Origin: Lachnospiraceae bacterium
Lineage (GTDB): Bacteria > Bacillota > Clostridia > Lachnospirales > Lachnospiraceae
Length of the DNA: 64,000 bases
Direction of reading: 5' to 3'
Assembly: GCA_014804265.1 (NCBI GenBank)
Contig: JAAVAC010000031.1
Coordinates: 1-64,000 of the forward strand
The position numbers and the translations under genes were made by a program. Numbering within the stretch: the first letter of the stretch is position 1; each line of letters begins with the position of its first letter. The notes under the pieces are model-generated. The model saw only the letters and a program-made list of their open reading frames with translations, was not told the origin of the DNA and did no database searches. Below are positions 8,383-18,428 of this stretch, piece after piece.

Positions 8383-11300
8383 ATGATGATCATGGATGGA
8401 AATCAGGCTGCCGCATATATTGCTTATGCTTTTTCGGAGGTGGCAATGGTATATCCCATTACCCCTTCTTCCACAATGGCTGAAAGCGTGGAAGGCTGGG
8501 CGTTAGAAGGCAGGGAAAATATTTTTGGCAAGCCTGTAAAGATAGCACAGATGCAGTCGGAGGCAGGTGTGGCAGGCGCTCTTCATGGTGCGCTGACGGC
8601 AGGAGCCTTTACCACCTCTTTTAGTGCATCTCAGGGGCTTCTTCTTATGATACCGAATATGTATAAGATTGCAGGAGAGCTGTTGCCCTGTGTGATTCAT
8701 GTGGCGGCAAGGACCATATCCAGCCATGCCCTTTCCATATTTGGAGACCATCAGGATGTATATGGCATAAGGCAGACCGGATTTGCAATGCTTTGCAGCA
8801 ATAATGTGCAGGAGGCTATGGATCTGGCTGTGGCGGCTCATCTGGCGACTATAAAGGGAAGGGTTCCGGTACTGCATTTCTTTGATGGATTCCGGACTTC
8901 TCATGAACTGCAGAAGGTGGAAGAGTGGAAATATGAAGAACTGAAAGAACTGTTTCCCACAAAGGAGGCAGAAGAATTCAGAAGCAGAGGAATCAATCCA
9001 AAGCATCCTGTGCTCAGGGGCAGCGCCCAGAATCCGGATATTTTCTTTCAGGTAAGGGAGGCCTCCAATTCTTATTATGATGCTTTTCCAAAAGTAGTGG
9101 AGCAGTATTTACAAAAAATCAATGAAAAGAAAAAGACCAACTATCAGTTGTATGAATATTATGGTTCTAAGGATGCAACCCAGATCATTATCGCTATGGG
9201 TTCCGTCTGCAACACTATTGAAGAAGTGATAGACAGCATGGAGGAAAAGGTGGGCTTGATCAAGGTCCGGCTGTTTCGTCCATTTTATAAGGAACGCTTT
9301 TTAAAGGCAATTCCAAAAACGGTAAGGAAAATCAACGTGCTGGACCGGACAAAGGAGCCTGGTGCCGTAGGAGAGCCTCTTTATCTGGAAGTAACAGCAG
9401 CATTGAAAGAAACGGACTTTGAGGCAGTCCCTGTCTTTGGGGGACGTTATGGATTAAGTTCAAAGGATACGACGCCGGACCAGATTCGTGCCGTATTTGA
9501 AAATAAAGAGAAAAGAAAATTTACCATTGGCATACGGGATGACGTAACCAATCTTTCCTTAGAGCCCGTACCGCTTCCGGAAAAAAGGCGTAAGAACGGG
9601 AAAACAGGACAGTTTTCCTGTAAGTTCTGGGGCTATGGCTCGGATGGAACGGTAGGCGCCAATAAAAATACGGTAAAGCTGATGAGTGGATTGTCGGATA
9701 ATCAGATACAGGCATATTTTGAATATGATTCCAAAAAATCAGGGGGACTTACCATTTCCCATCTGCGTTTTTCCAAGGAAAAAATCCGTTCATCCTACTT
9801 GATTTATGAACCGGATTTTGCCGCCTGTCATCATGTATCCTATTTGGAAAAGTATGACATGGTAGAGGAAATCAGGGAAGGCGGCACCTTTCTTTTGAAT
9901 TGCCCTTATGAGGAAGAGCAGCTGGAGGAAAAGCTGCCGGATAAAATAAAAAGGCTGTTGGCAGAAAAAAATATCAGCTTCTGGATCATCGATGCAGGGG
10001 CGCTCAGCCGGGAAATTGGATTAAGAGGAAAGACGAGCACCATTTTACAGGCAGCATTTTTCCAGGCTTCAGGGCTTCTGCCAAGGGATAAGGCCGAAAA
10101 GGCAATGAACGAAGCAGTGGAAAAGTCTTTTGGGAAAAAGGGAGAAGAAGTAGTTTCCAAAAATATCAAGGGAATCCGATTGGGCTTTGAAAAGGTGAAA
10201 AGGATTCACATTCCCACCCATTGGAAAGAGGAAAAAGCAATGCCTGACCAAAAGGAAGCCCGGTGGAAGAAAGAGTCGGCAGGACAAAAGGATCTTCAGG
10301 GAGAAAAGCGGGCGGATACTATTGAATTCGTGAATGGAATTTTAGAGCCGTTAAATGCAGGAAAAGGAAATGAACTTCCGGTATCGGCATTTTTGGATAT
10401 TGCAGACGGAACCCTGCCCCTTGGCACAGCCGCTTATGAAAAAAGAGGAATTGCAGACGAGGTGGCCAAATGGATACCGGAAAACTGCATTCAGTGTAAT
10501 ATCTGCTCCTATGTGTGCCCTCATAGTGTCATCCGTCCAGCAGTGTGCAGTCAGGAAGAGGCCAAGGATGCACCAAAAGGCATGGAGCTTCTGGATATGA
10601 CCGGCATGCCGGAATATTCCTTTGGAATTACAGTATCCGTTATGGATTGTACGGGCTGTGGCGCCTGCATAGAAAACTGTCCGGGAAAAATGGGGAAAAA
10701 GGCATTGGAATACAGTCCCCTTGCAAAAGAAAAAGAGCAAAAGAAGCAGGATTATTTTGCCTATGGACAAGTGCTTCTGCCAAAGGAAGAGGTGCTTAAG
10801 AAGTTTCCGGAAACTACCGTAAAGGGAAGTCAGTTTAAAAAGCCGCTGCTGGAATTTTCAGGGGCATGCCCCGGGTGCGGGGAGACTCCTTATGCAAAGC
10901 TGGTAACACAGCTTTTTGGAGAGCGGATGGTAGTAGCCAATGCCACGGGCTGTTCCTCCATATGGGGCGGAAGCGTGCCGTCAGCGCCTTATACGGTAAA
11001 TAAAGAGGGAAAAGGACCTGCATGGGCAAGCTCTTTGTTTGAGGACAATGCGGAATTCGGATATGGAATTACCATGGCAGAGGATGTATTGCGGAAGGAA
11101 GGGGACGATAAGATTTCCCACTGGATATTTGGCGGTGATGGCTGGGCCTATGACATTGGCTTTGGAGGGCTTGATCATGTGGCAGCCAGCGGCATGGATG
11201 TAAATATCCTGATTTTTGATACAGAGGTCTATTCCAATACGGGAGGGCAGCAGTCCAAGGCGACTCCTTTTGGAGCAGCTGCCAAGTTTTCTCTGGAAGG

Positions 11301-11775
11301 AAAGAGAAAAAAGAAAAAGGATCTGGCCATGATGCTTATGCAGTATGAAAATATTTATATTGCCCAGGTAGCACAGGGAGCGGACAGGCAGCATTGTATC
11401 AAGGTATTGTTAGAAGCGGAAAGCTACCCTGGACCATCTGTCATTATTGCCTATGCCCCCTGCATCAGTCATGGAATCATGGGAGGAATGTCCAATGCAC
11501 AGGCAACGGAAAAGTTAGCAGTGGATACCGGATACTTTCATCTGTTCCGATATGATCCAAGACGGCTTGAGGAGGGAAAAGGACCTTTTGTATTAGACAG
11601 CAAAAAGCCAAAGGAATCCTATGATGCTTTTGTAAAGAGAGAATTGCGTTTTAAAAAGCTGACAGAGAAAAATGCAGAGGCGGCAAAAGAATATTTGGAG
11701 GAAGCTGCCAGATATGCAGAGATAAAATATGAAAAGCTGACGTTATTGGAAAAGCTTATGAATCTGGATGCGTAA
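8383..11775 (+). CDS. nifJ: pyruvate:ferredoxin (flavodoxin) oxidoreductase
   Basis: 1130-residue single-chain PFOR: oxidises pyruvate to acetyl-CoA and CO2, passing electrons to ferredoxin. Visible in order: [14 protein letters not shown] and YPITPSS (domain I), a two-cluster ferredoxin domain with [12 protein letters not shown] (about 701) and [12 protein letters not shown] (about 755), [12 protein letters not shown] (about 829), the TPP motif GDGWAYDIG (about 918), [13 protein letters not shown], and YAPCISHG (about 1023). Slightly shorter than the usual 1170-1190 residues. The start is uncertain among ATGs at 8383, 8386 and 8392, with no strong RBS, suggesting coupling to rubrerythrin. 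Confidence 0.95.
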   Translation: MMIMDGNQAAAYIAYAFSEVAMVYPITPSSTMAESVEGWALEGRENIFGKPVKIAQMQSEAGVAGALHGALTAGAFTTSFSASQGLLLMIPNMYKIAGELLPCVIHVAARTISSHALSIFGDHQDVYGIRQTGFAMLCSNNVQEAMDLAVAAHLATIKGRVPVLHFFDGFRTSHELQKVEEWKYEELKELFPTKEAEEFRSRGINPKHPVLRGSAQNPDIFFQVREASNSYYDAFPKVVEQYLQKINEKKKTNYQLYEYYGSKDATQIIIAMGSVCNTIEEVIDSMEEKVGLIKVRLFRPFYKERFLKAIPKTVRKINVLDRTKEPGAVGEPLYLEVTAALKETDFEAVPVFGGRYGLSSKDTTPDQIRAVFENKEKRKFTIGIRDDVTNLSLEPVPLPEKRRKNGKTGQFSCKFWGYGSDGTVGANKNTVKLMSGLSDNQIQAYFEYDSKKSGGLTISHLRFSKEKIRSSYLIYEPDFAACHHVSYLEKYDMVEEIREGGTFLLNCPYEEEQLEEKLPDKIKRLLAEKNISFWIIDAGALSREIGLRGKTSTILQAAFFQASGLLPRDKAEKAMNEAVEKSFGKKGEEVVSKNIKGIRLGFEKVKRIHIPTHWKEEKAMPDQKEARWKKESAGQKDLQGEKRADTIEFVNGILEPLNAGKGNELPVSAFLDIADGTLPLGTAAYEKRGIADEVAKWIPENCIQCNICSYVCPHSVIRPAVCSQEEAKDAPKGMELLDMTGMPEYSFGITVSVMDCTGCGACIENCPGKMGKKALEYSPLAKEKEQKKQDYFAYGQVLLPKEEVLKKFPETTVKGSQFKKPLLEFSGACPGCGETPYAKLVTQLFGERMVVANATGCSSIWGGSVPSAPYTVNKEGKGPAWASSLFEDNAEFGYGITMAEDVLRKEGDDKISHWIFGGDGWAYDIGFGGLDHVAASGMDVNILIFDTEVYSNTGGQQSKATPFGAAAKFSLEGKRKKKKDLAMMLMQYENIYIAQVAQGADRQHCIKVLLEAESYPGPSVIIAYAPCISHGIMGGMSNAQATEKLAVDTGYFHLFRYDPRRLEEGKGPFVLDSKKPKESYDAFVKRELRFKKLTEKNAEAAKEYLEEAARYAEIKYEKLTLLEKLMNLDA

Positions 11776-11809
11776 AGTAGATCATAACGAGAGAAAGGAA
11801 GAAGGAAGG

Positions 11810-11983
11810 ATGAGCGATAGCAATCAAAAATATGTATGTCCCTGTCAATATGTATATGATGAAAAGTCAGGAGACCCGGAAAACGGCATTGCTCCGGGAA
11901 CGAAATGGGAGGATATATCGGATGACTGGCTTTGCCCGGTGTGCGGGCTTCCTAAGTCGGCGTTTGAAAAGCTGGATGAGTAA
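11810..11983 (+). CDS. rubredoxin with CxC first knuckle
   Basis: 57 residues: one-electron carrier binding one iron through four cysteines. The second knuckle is normal ([14 protein letters not shown]). The first reads [13 protein letters not shown] instead of C-x-x-C, i.e. one residue short; similar CPC rubredoxins exist in Firmicutes to my recollection. ATG at 11810 follows GAAGGAAGG. It lies 34 bp after PFOR and may accept electrons from it or feed rubrerythrin. Confidence 0.88.
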   Translation: MSDSNQKYVCPCQYVYDEKSGDPENGIAPGTKWEDISDDWLCPVCGLPKSAFEKLDE

Positions 11984-12007
11984 GGGTATTTTCGTTATCC
12001 CTATTAT

Positions 12008-12037
12008 AAATGGCTATGCGTTTTCGCATAGCCATTT
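12008..12037 (+). terminator. hairpin terminator after rubredoxin
   Basis: Perfect 13-bp stem AAATGGCTATGCG / CGCATAGCCATTT with a TTTT loop. Confidence 0.8.
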
Positions 12038-12082
12038 GTGTCGTATCCGGGGCAAACAGACCATGGATACATAAAAAGGATG

Positions 12083-12130
12083 GAAGCATTTCAATTAGTT
12101 CACCATATTTCATATGTTTTGTGTTATAAT
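12083..12130 (+). promoter_or_regulatory. promoter-like block for ybaK, repeat of 3008-3054
   Basis: AAGCATTTCAAT-t-AGTTCACCATA followed by TTTTGTGTTATAAT, with an extended -10 (TATAAT at 12125-12130). Nearly the same sequence is found at 3008-3054; only the 8-9 bp between the blocks differ. It is 64 bp before the ybaK start. Confidence 0.55.
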
Positions 12131-12193
12131 ATATTGCTAGAGATTAGAACGTTGAAAAATGGAATAAAAAATAGAATCAGGAGAATAGAAACA

Positions 12194-12661
12194 ATGGCAA
12201 TTGAAAAGGTAAGAGAACATTTAAGCAAGTGGAATGTCCAGGACCGGATTCAGGAATTTCCGGTGTCCAGTGCAACGGTGGAGCTGGCAGCAAAAGCTCT
12301 GGGCTGTCAACCGGAACGGATTGCAAAAACCATGTCCTTTATGTTGGACGAGAATTGTATTTTAATCGTAACTGCAGGAGATACGAAAATCGACAATGGC
12401 AAATACAAAGCTAAATTTGGGAAAAAGGCAAAAATGCTGTCGGTGGAACAGGTAGAACCTTTGATCGGCCATGGAGTTGGCGGCGTATGTCCTTTTGGAA
12501 TCCATAAAGGAGTTAAGGTTTATCTGGATGAATCTTTAAAAAGGTTTGAGACAGTATTTCCAGCCTGTGGAAGCAGTAACAGTGCCATAGAGCTTACGAT
12601 GGAGGAACTGGAAACATATTCTGAATTTGAAGAATGGGTGGATGTATGCAAAGTGGTTTAG
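12194..12661 (+). CDS. YbaK/EbsC-type aminoacyl-tRNA deacylase
   Basis: 155 residues. The pattern IAKTMSFMLDENCILIVTAGDTKIDNGKYKAKFGKKAKML with VGGVCPFGI fits the YbaK/prolyl-tRNA editing domain family, which hydrolyses mischarged tRNAs such as Cys-tRNA(Pro). Those segments supply the conserved Lys and GxxPfG-like loop. ATG at 12194 has AGGAG at about 12179-12183. The PAP2 gene starts inside its 3' end, so the two are translationally coupled. Confidence 0.85.
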   Translation: MAIEKVREHLSKWNVQDRIQEFPVSSATVELAAKALGCQPERIAKTMSFMLDENCILIVTAGDTKIDNGKYKAKFGKKAKMLSVEQVEPLIGHGVGGVCPFGIHKGVKVYLDESLKRFETVFPACGSSNSAIELTMEELETYSEFEEWVDVCKVV

Positions 12662-13203
12662 CAGAGTTTGAAATCAGTATTCTTTTGTGGATTCAGGAAC
12701 ATGTAAGGATGCCCTTTCTGAATCCAGTGGTGCAATTCATAACTTCTCTGGGGGATAAGGGCTTTTTTTGGATTCTTGTCTGTATTTTGCTTCTTTTGTT
12801 TAGGAAAACAAGAAGAATAGGAACTGTTGCGGTCACAGCATTGTTATTGAATACACTTGTAGTAAATGTTATACTAAAAACGCAGATTATGCGCATCAGG
12901 CCTTTTGTGCTGGAAGAAGGGCTTTCACTGATTACCAGGCTGCCGAAGGATTCTTCCTTTCCTTCAGGACACACAAGCGCATCCTTTGCAACAGCAGTCA
13001 TATTGTTTAAGGGACTTCCCAGATATGCAGGGATACCTGCATTGATACTGGCATTTCTGATTGGCATGTCCCGCTTGTATGTAGGCGCACATTTTCCTAC
13101 GGATGTATTGGCAGGTGCGGTAATTGGAACTGTGGCAGCGCTGGCTGTTTGGTGGTACTATAAGAAGTATATATTTAAAGACTTAGACAGATGGAAGAAA
13201 TAG
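12646..13203 (+). CDS. PAP2-family membrane phosphatase
   Basis: 185 residues, about five membrane helices. The three phosphatase motifs are complete: KTQIMRIRPF, PSGHTSASF and SRLYVGAHFPTDVLAG. Members dephosphorylate lipid phosphates such as undecaprenyl pyrophosphate or phosphatidic acid at the outer membrane face; the substrate here is unknown. ATG at 12646 overlaps ybaK by 16 bp and follows a GGGTGG. Confidence 0.9.
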   Translation: MQSGLAEFEISILLWIQEHVRMPFLNPVVQFITSLGDKGFFWILVCILLLLFRKTRRIGTVAVTALLLNTLVVNVILKTQIMRIRPFVLEEGLSLITRLPKDSSFPSGHTSASFATAVILFKGLPRYAGIPALILAFLIGMSRLYVGAHFPTDVLAGAVIGTVAALAVWWYYKKYIFKDLDRWKK

Positions 13204-13230
13204 AGAAAAACAGAAACCGAGGAAAGAGAA

Positions 13231-14208
13231 ATGAAAAAGAAGTTTACTTTAACAGCAATATGGATGCTATTGCTGGCAGCAGGAGCCATAGGGTGCCAGA
13301 AAGAGCAGCCGGAGACGGAAACAGAAGAAATCACTCAGGAAGTGGAAGAAATAGAGGACGACATGTCAGAACAGTGGGTAGATGAAAATGGCAATATTCT
13401 GGATGGCCCCATCCAGCAGGAAATGGAACGAGAGAAATGGGAGGGGGCATCTGCCAGTGTAAACGATCTGCTGCAAGAAGGATTTGGTATGGAAGAAAAC
13501 CCGGATGCAGGAAATGATCAGGAGAACACGGAAGAGCCTCAAGAGGATTCAGGAGAAAGCGCCGGTTCGGAACAAAAGGGGTATCTGATTGTGATTGATG
13601 CAGGACATCAGCAAAAGGGCAACAGCGAAAAAGAACCCATTGGCCCCGGGGCAACGGAGCAAAAGGCAAAGGTAGCGGGAGGAACCCATGGAGCTGCCAG
13701 CGGCTTAAAGGAGTATGAGCTGACTTTGCAGGTAGCCTTTAAGCTGCAGGCAGAACTGGAAAAACGGGGCTATCAGGTACAGATGATTCGGACCACGAAT
13801 GATGTGAATATGAGTAACAGCGAAAGGGCAATGGTTGCCAATGAGGCGAATGCGGATGTATTTATCCGGATTCATGCCAATGGTTCGGAAGATCCCAGTG
13901 TGAACGGAATGATGACCATCTGCCAGACGTCGTCCAATCCTTATAACGGCAACCTGTATGAACAGAGCAAGAGCCTGTCGGAAAAGGTGTTGAATAGTAC
14001 AGTGGCGGCCACTGGGGCGAAAAAACAGTATGTATGGGAAACAGATACTATGAGCGGCATCAATTGGGCAACAGTGCCTACCACCATTATTGAAATGGGA
14101 TATATGACCAATGCCAATGAGGATCTGCTAATGGCATCTTCGGAGTATCAGGACAAGCTGGCAAGTGGTATGGCAGATGGAATTGAGGAGTATTTGGGGC
14201 AGAGGTAA
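13231..14208 (+). CDS. lipoprotein N-acetylmuramoyl-L-alanine amidase
   Basis: 325 residues. Signal peptide with lipobox AIGC (Cys about 22), an acidic E/D/Q-rich linker to about residue 115, then an Amidase_3 domain: VIDAGHQQ (Zn His), GLKEYELT (Zn Glu), FIRIHANGS (Zn His) and IEMGYMTN (catalytic Glu). Cuts the amide bond between muramic acid and the stem peptide; the lipid anchor keeps it on the outer membrane face. The gene follows PAP2 by 27 bp, suggesting a cell-envelope operon. Confidence 0.92.
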   Translation: MKKKFTLTAIWMLLLAAGAIGCQKEQPETETEEITQEVEEIEDDMSEQWVDENGNILDGPIQQEMEREKWEGASASVNDLLQEGFGMEENPDAGNDQENTEEPQEDSGESAGSEQKGYLIVIDAGHQQKGNSEKEPIGPGATEQKAKVAGGTHGAASGLKEYELTLQVAFKLQAELEKRGYQVQMIRTTNDVNMSNSERAMVANEANADVFIRIHANGSEDPSVNGMMTICQTSSNPYNGNLYEQSKSLSEKVLNSTVAATGAKKQYVWETDTMSGINWATVPTTIIEMGYMTNANEDLLMASSEYQDKLASGMADGIEEYLGQR

Positions 14209-14253
14209 ATTCCCTGCATGGTAACTTAAAGTGTAGACGATTGATAGCCGGAA

Positions 14254-14292
14254 AGAAAAGCAATCTTAAGACAGTCTTAAGGTTGCTTTTCT
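14254..14292 (+). terminator. hairpin terminator after the amidase gene
   Basis: AGAAAAGCAAtCTTAAGAC pairs with GTCTTAAGgTTGCTTTTCT; a nearly perfect 19-bp stem followed by T-rich sequence. Confidence 0.8.
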
Positions 14293-14348
14293 TTTGTTTT
14301 CAGGCTGATTCTATATAGTGGTAGAAAACAAGGCAGGGAGGTTTTTAT

Positions 14349-14447
14349 ATGTTGGAATGCAGCGGATTGACAAAAACGTACAGGAAAAAGTGTGTGGTGG
14401 ATAACTTGAGCTTTCAGGTTAAGGAAGTGGGAAGTATTACGGAATAG
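14349..14447 (+). pseudogene. remnant of an ABC transporter ATPase gene
   Basis: An RBS (GGGAGG) and ATG begin a 32-residue frame MLECSGLTKTYRKKCVVDNL...FQVKE, the typical start of an ABC-2 type ATPase, but the Walker A motif is missing and the frame stops at 14445-14447. The rest of the gene and its permeases are gone; the next intact gene is the response regulator. Two-component pairs often sit beside such bacitracin/lantibiotic-type ABC transporters, so the kinase pair below may have lost its transporter. Confidence 0.6.
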
Positions 14448-14449
14448 GC

Positions 14450-14554
14450 ATGGTAAAATGCCTGTGTTTAGACCGGCTGGCTCCGGGTTGGCAACAGGAA
14501 TATGATTTTTCAGAGAGCATTACGGAATGTCTTTATGAACGGATTGGAGAATAG
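14450..14554 (+). pseudogene. short ORF, possible C-terminal gene remnant
   Basis: 34-codon frame MVKCLCLDRL... ending YERIGE, stopping 1 bp before the response-regulator ATG. No RBS and no family recognised. It may be the tail of the gene deleted together with the ABC ATPase, or chance. Confidence 0.25.
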
Positions 14555-14555
14555 G

Positions 14556-15257
14556 ATGAAATATAAGGTGCTGGCAGCAGATGACGAAATGGAATTATTG
14601 GATGCATTGGAGCTGTTTATGGAAAAGGAGCAGATAGAGTTGATGAAAGCTGGTGACGGGATTGCGGCAATGTCCTTATTTGAGAGCGGATCCCCTCATC
14701 TGGTCTTATTGGATATTATGATGCCCGGGCTGGATGGCTTTTCGGTGCTTAGGAAAATCAGGGAGACCAGCAAAGTTCCGGTTATCATGGTAACTGCTAA
14801 GGGGGCGGACTATGACAAGATTCTGGGGCTGGAGCTGGGGGCTGATGACTATATTACAAAGCCTTATAATCCCATGGAAGTGGTGGCAAGAATCAAAGCA
14901 GCGCTTCGGAGAAACTATGACTATAGGGAAGAGACAGACAAAGAACCTATGGAGCTTTCTATGTTTACCCTGACCTTAAATGAAGTGGAAGGGACGGTAA
15001 AAAAGCGGGATGAATTTCTGGAGCTGACGAGAACAGAATATATGATTTTAAGGCTTTTTATGCACAACCCCGGCAGGATTTTTACAAAGCAGCAGATTTT
15101 TGAGCATGTATGGGAAGAGCAAGGATATATGGCGGATGATAATACCGTTATGGTGCACATCAGCAACCTGCGGGGCAAAATTGAGGATAATCCCAAGACA
15201 CCTGCTATGCTGAAAACAATAAAAGGATTGGGGTACAAGTTTGAAAAGGAAAAATAG
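14556..15257 (+). CDS. OmpR/PhoB-type response regulator
   Basis: 233 residues. Receiver domain with ADDE (residues 8-11), the phospho-acceptor in LLDIMMPGLDG, the conserved Thr in VTAKGAD and Lys in TKPYNP; C-terminal winged helix with LTRTEYMILRLFMHNPGRIFTKQQI...V-W and GLGYKFE. ATG at 14556 places MKYKVLAADDE at the start, and GGAGA lies 5 nt upstream. It overlaps the kinase gene by 17 bp. The upstream ABC ATPase fragment suggests it once regulated a transporter. Confidence 0.92.
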   Translation: MKYKVLAADDEMELLDALELFMEKEQIELMKAGDGIAAMSLFESGSPHLVLLDIMMPGLDGFSVLRKIRETSKVPVIMVTAKGADYDKILGLELGADDYITKPYNPMEVVARIKAALRRNYDYREETDKEPMELSMFTLTLNEVEGTVKKRDEFLELTRTEYMILRLFMHNPGRIFTKQQIFEHVWEEQGYMADDNTVMVHISNLRGKIEDNPKTPAMLKTIKGLGYKFEKEK

Positions 15258-16668
15258 TGATAAGCGAAAAAAGGGTATTTTCTATAAGCTTTTATTCAGT
15301 TATGTGTTGTTTTCTGTTCTGGTAATCCTTTCCTTCTCACTCCTTCTTTTCCTATCGGCTTTCATGCTTTCGTCCGGCAATACAGATTCTTTATCTCCGT
15401 ATCTGACTGTAGACGAAGAGGGAAATCCGGATGGATTGGATACCGTGTTTCATTTAGGAGGATGGGTAGAAGAGTTGGACGGGGACTACAACATTATAAA
15501 GATTTATGGGGAAAAGCAGACGGAAAATACCGGTTACACGCAGGGAGAAATTTATAAGCTTACCAGATTAGAGCAGGGAAGCGAACAGAAATATATCGGT
15601 TTTATTCAGGAGCTGACAGAAAAAGAGCATTATCTGATGTGCATTTACGAACGGGATATCATGGAGATAACGGTTACGGTTGTATTGAATCGTTTAAAAA
15701 TCGGTCCCGGCATGACTATAGGCAGAGTTTTTGGAATCGTATTTCTGGTAGTTTATCTTTTGAACTGCATTTTGCTGAGCCTGTATTTAAGCAGAAAGAT
15801 AAAACAGCCGTTAAAAAATATGGTAGAAGGTATGGAGAGGGTCAGGACAGGAGAAGAAGATGTGTATTTAGATTTCAAGGCAGAAGCGGAGTTTGAGCAG
15901 ATACGGGATTCTTTTAATGAAATGGTACAAAAGCTGAAAGAGCAGGAACAGGAAAAAATCAGGCTGGAGAAGCAGAAAAATCAAATGCTTTTAGAGTTAT
16001 CCCATGATATCAATACTCCCATTGCCACCATAAAAAGCTATGCCAATGCTTTAGAAGCAGGGCTTGTGCCAAAGGAGAAGGAAGCTTCCTATTATCATAC
16101 GATAGATTTGAAAGCGGACAGAGTCAGCAATCTGGCAGAAAATATGTTTACCCTGTTAAAGATGGATAATCCGGATTATATGCTGCAGCTTGGAAGGTGC
16201 GATATGTGCGAGCTGCTTCGGAAAACCTGTGGGGAATATTATGATGAAATAGAAGAAAAGGGCTTTGCATTTGAAATAGAAATACCAGAAGAGCCCTGTT
16301 ATGTGCTGTTGGATGAAAAACTGTTTTCCAGAGTGATCTCCAATCTTTTGAGTAATGCCATAAAATATAATGAAACAGGTAGAAAAATCATGCTGCTTAT
16401 GGAAGAGAAGGAAACGGAACTTCAGATTGATGTCATGGATGATGGAGAACTGTTGGATCAGGAAACCGGAAATATGTTGTTTCAGGCATTTGTAAGGGGA
16501 GACAAGACCCGAAAAAGCGATGGCGGAACCGGGCTTGGCCTTTCTATTGCAAAGGTGATTGTGGAAAAACACGGAGGGAATATTCAATACAGGAATAGAT
16601 CGGGTTGCAATTGCTTCCAGATTAGGCTTGAGAAACAAACAGATAAAAAAGGGTTTTTGGCTGAATGA
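15241..16668 (+). CDS. sensor histidine kinase (HAMP-HisKA-HATPase)
   Basis: 475 residues. Two membrane helices (about 13-38 and 158-185) flank an extracellular sensor of about 120 residues; then a HAMP region, H-box ELSHDINTPIATIKSY (His about 254), N-box NLLSNAIKYN, and C-terminal GGTGLGLSIAKVIVEKHGG. The D-box reads DDGELLD, less canonical than DxGxG. The start is TTG at 15241, inside the regulator gene. Autophosphorylates and passes phosphate to the regulator; the signal is unknown. Confidence 0.9.
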   Translation: MKRKNSDKRKKGIFYKLLFSYVLFSVLVILSFSLLLFLSAFMLSSGNTDSLSPYLTVDEEGNPDGLDTVFHLGGWVEELDGDYNIIKIYGEKQTENTGYTQGEIYKLTRLEQGSEQKYIGFIQELTEKEHYLMCIYERDIMEITVTVVLNRLKIGPGMTIGRVFGIVFLVVYLLNCILLSLYLSRKIKQPLKNMVEGMERVRTGEEDVYLDFKAEAEFEQIRDSFNEMVQKLKEQEQEKIRLEKQKNQMLLELSHDINTPIATIKSYANALEAGLVPKEKEASYYHTIDLKADRVSNLAENMFTLLKMDNPDYMLQLGRCDMCELLRKTCGEYYDEIEEKGFAFEIEIPEEPCYVLLDEKLFSRVISNLLSNAIKYNETGRKIMLLMEEKETELQIDVMDDGELLDQETGNMLFQAFVRGDKTRKSDGGTGLGLSIAKVIVEKHGGNIQYRNRSGCNCFQIRLEKQTDKKGFLAE

Positions 16669-16740
16669 GGTATATTTCAAATTGGATAAAATTACTTTTT
16701 TGAAAATCATGGCTGGTTATTTTTTTCTAAAGAAGAGTGT

Positions 16741-17088
16741 TTGCTTAGGCATGAGAATAGACCTTGGGAATGGCTGAATACTGTGACTTTTTGTATTGTA
16801 TATTTTCTTATAGGATTGGTAAATTATCGATTTACGGACTTACCCTTTTGGAACTATGTGCTTATACAGGCAGTTTTGGACTTTGCTTTATTCATTGCAT
16901 GTATGCTGTTTATGGAAAGGATATCATGGTTTGTGCCGATTACCGGATTAGATAGTGAATATGAATATACAGAGTTTAGGGCTATGATTCATTATGGTCA
17001 ACAATATATTTTTGCATTTTTTGTTTTCTATGGAGTTATGGTGGTGATTTATGGAATAAGTATATTTTTAAAAAGAAGAAAGAGATAG
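16741..17088 (+). CDS. small membrane protein of unknown function
   Basis: 115 residues with three hydrophobic helices (about 15-35, 40-58, 88-108) and a basic end KRRKR. No family recognised. The proposed TTG start has a weak AAGAAGAG upstream; an internal GTG at 16783 is an alternative. It follows the kinase by 72 bp in the same direction and may belong to the sensing system. Confidence 0.5.
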   Translation: MLRHENRPWEWLNTVTFCIVYFLIGLVNYRFTDLPFWNYVLIQAVLDFALFIACMLFMERISWFVPITGLDSEYEYTEFRAMIHYGQQYIFAFFVFYGVMVVIYGISIFLKRRKR

Positions 17089-17101
17089 AATGGCATCAGG
17101 C

Positions 17102-18214
17102 TTAGTTCCCTTTCTTCCTCACCGGACTTGTATTCAGCAAAAAACAATCCCCATTCTGTTTCGTAAACTTGTACAAAACACTTCCGTACACCGTATCGGG
17201 TGCAACCTGATTGCCAGCCGGATATCTGCACAGCCGTGCCTGTCCGTTATACCATTCATATACTTTTACTGTAATTGTAGAGCCATTAATAACATAAGAA
17301 TGGAAAATAACTTCCTTTACATGGATAAGATTCATCCCTTGCTGTCTGAGAATTTCTTTGCCAATCACCTTACAAATCAATGGAATCAAAAGCAATCCAA
17401 TAATCGCAGCGGCTTCGATGGAAAAGGTTTTGTTTAGAGCACATCCATCTTCTATGAAATTTAAAAGAATGGAAAGAATGGTAAGTAGAACAGCTATGGT
17501 TATAATTACGGTTTTTAATGACCTGAAAATGATACTTTGTACGACATTTACATATAAATTTGCAAATCTTTCCTTTTCATGTCCGGACAGCTCATGCCCG
17601 TCTTTTTCCAAATTTTCCATATTTGGATGAGGAAGGCGGGAATACTCGCTTAGTTCCCCTGTTAGCGGGTAAAGAGAGGAATGATCAGGAATCAGGCTTC
17701 TCAATTTATCATTTAATCTTGCCAGCTGAAAGCTGCAATCATCATATATAACAAGAAATCGTTTCCCCACATCTTCCTGTGAGATTTCCAAAAGCCGGGA
17801 AGGATATTCCAGCAGGATTGGTTTTCCAGCTTCATCAAGAAAATCGTCCTCTATGTATAAAAAGCGGTCATTGGTTTCTATCTGAACCAATGTTGCCCCA
17901 TTTATCATAAGGGTTTCTTTCTTCATAAATGCCTTTTTCGCTCTTTTTATTCTCAGCTCATTAAAAATCATATGGAAAATGGAATGGAAAACAGTAAAAC
18001 AAATCAGCATTCCTAGGAACATTACAGGCTTTGAATCATGAAATAGATAGCCACGGCCCCATAGCCCTGCAAACATAGCAATCACAGACAAAAACATCAC
18101 GATGAAAGCATGACTGAATCGACTTCTTGACGATGTCTGATAAATGCCTTCCAGTATCTGTTTCCTGTTCTTATACAATAATGCTTTTTCCGGTTCCATA
18201 CATATTCTTTTCAT
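17102..18214 (-). CDS. hypothetical membrane protein
   Basis: 370 residues. Two N-terminal helices (about 35-58 and 65-85), a soluble middle of about 150 residues, then two more helices (about 228-250 and 265-285) and a soluble C-terminus. The middle holds a YcxB-like arrangement (ETLMINGATLVQIETNDRFLYIED...), but no family can be assigned with confidence. Start supported by GGGGGA about 5 nt upstream on the minus strand. Convergent with the small membrane gene at 16741. Confidence 0.6.
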   Translation of the reverse strand: MKRICMEPEKALLYKNRKQILEGIYQTSSRSRFSHAFIVMFLSVIAMFAGLWGRGYLFHDSKPVMFLGMLICFTVFHSIFHMIFNELRIKRAKKAFMKKETLMINGATLVQIETNDRFLYIEDDFLDEAGKPILLEYPSRLLEISQEDVGKRFLVIYDDCSFQLARLNDKLRSLIPDHSSLYPLTGELSEYSRLPHPNMENLEKDGHELSGHEKERFANLYVNVVQSIIFRSLKTVIITIAVLLTILSILLNFIEDGCALNKTFSIEAAAIIGLLLIPLICKVIGKEILRQQGMNLIHVKEVIFHSYVINGSTITVKVYEWYNGQARLCRYPAGNQVAPDTVYGSVLYKFTKQNGDCFLLNTSPVRKKGN

Positions 18215-18353
18215 AAATTCGTCCCCCGAATTCTAAATTGTATTGGATAATTATATCATAGCAATAAAAAACATTCTATGTGCGTTTTTCTAAACTACAT
18301 AACTCAATAAAAGCAGAGAGTTATCATTATTTGTACTTTGTGCGAAGTTACAC

Positions 18354-18382
18354 TTGAAAATAATCCCAAAATCGTCTACAAT
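18354..18382 (+). promoter_or_regulatory. promoter for the Rpn nuclease gene
   Basis: TTGAAA at 18354-18359 and TACAAT at 18377-18382, spacer 17 bp, 46 bp before the start codon. Confidence 0.65.
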
Positions 18383-18428
18383 ATAACCCATAGATAAGTT
18401 TTTCCTGTACCACACGCAGGAGGAACCT

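Noticed and set aside
10351..10799. Overlapping ORFs inside the PFOR gene on both strands
   Set aside because: Out of frame with a highly conserved protein; no independent signals.
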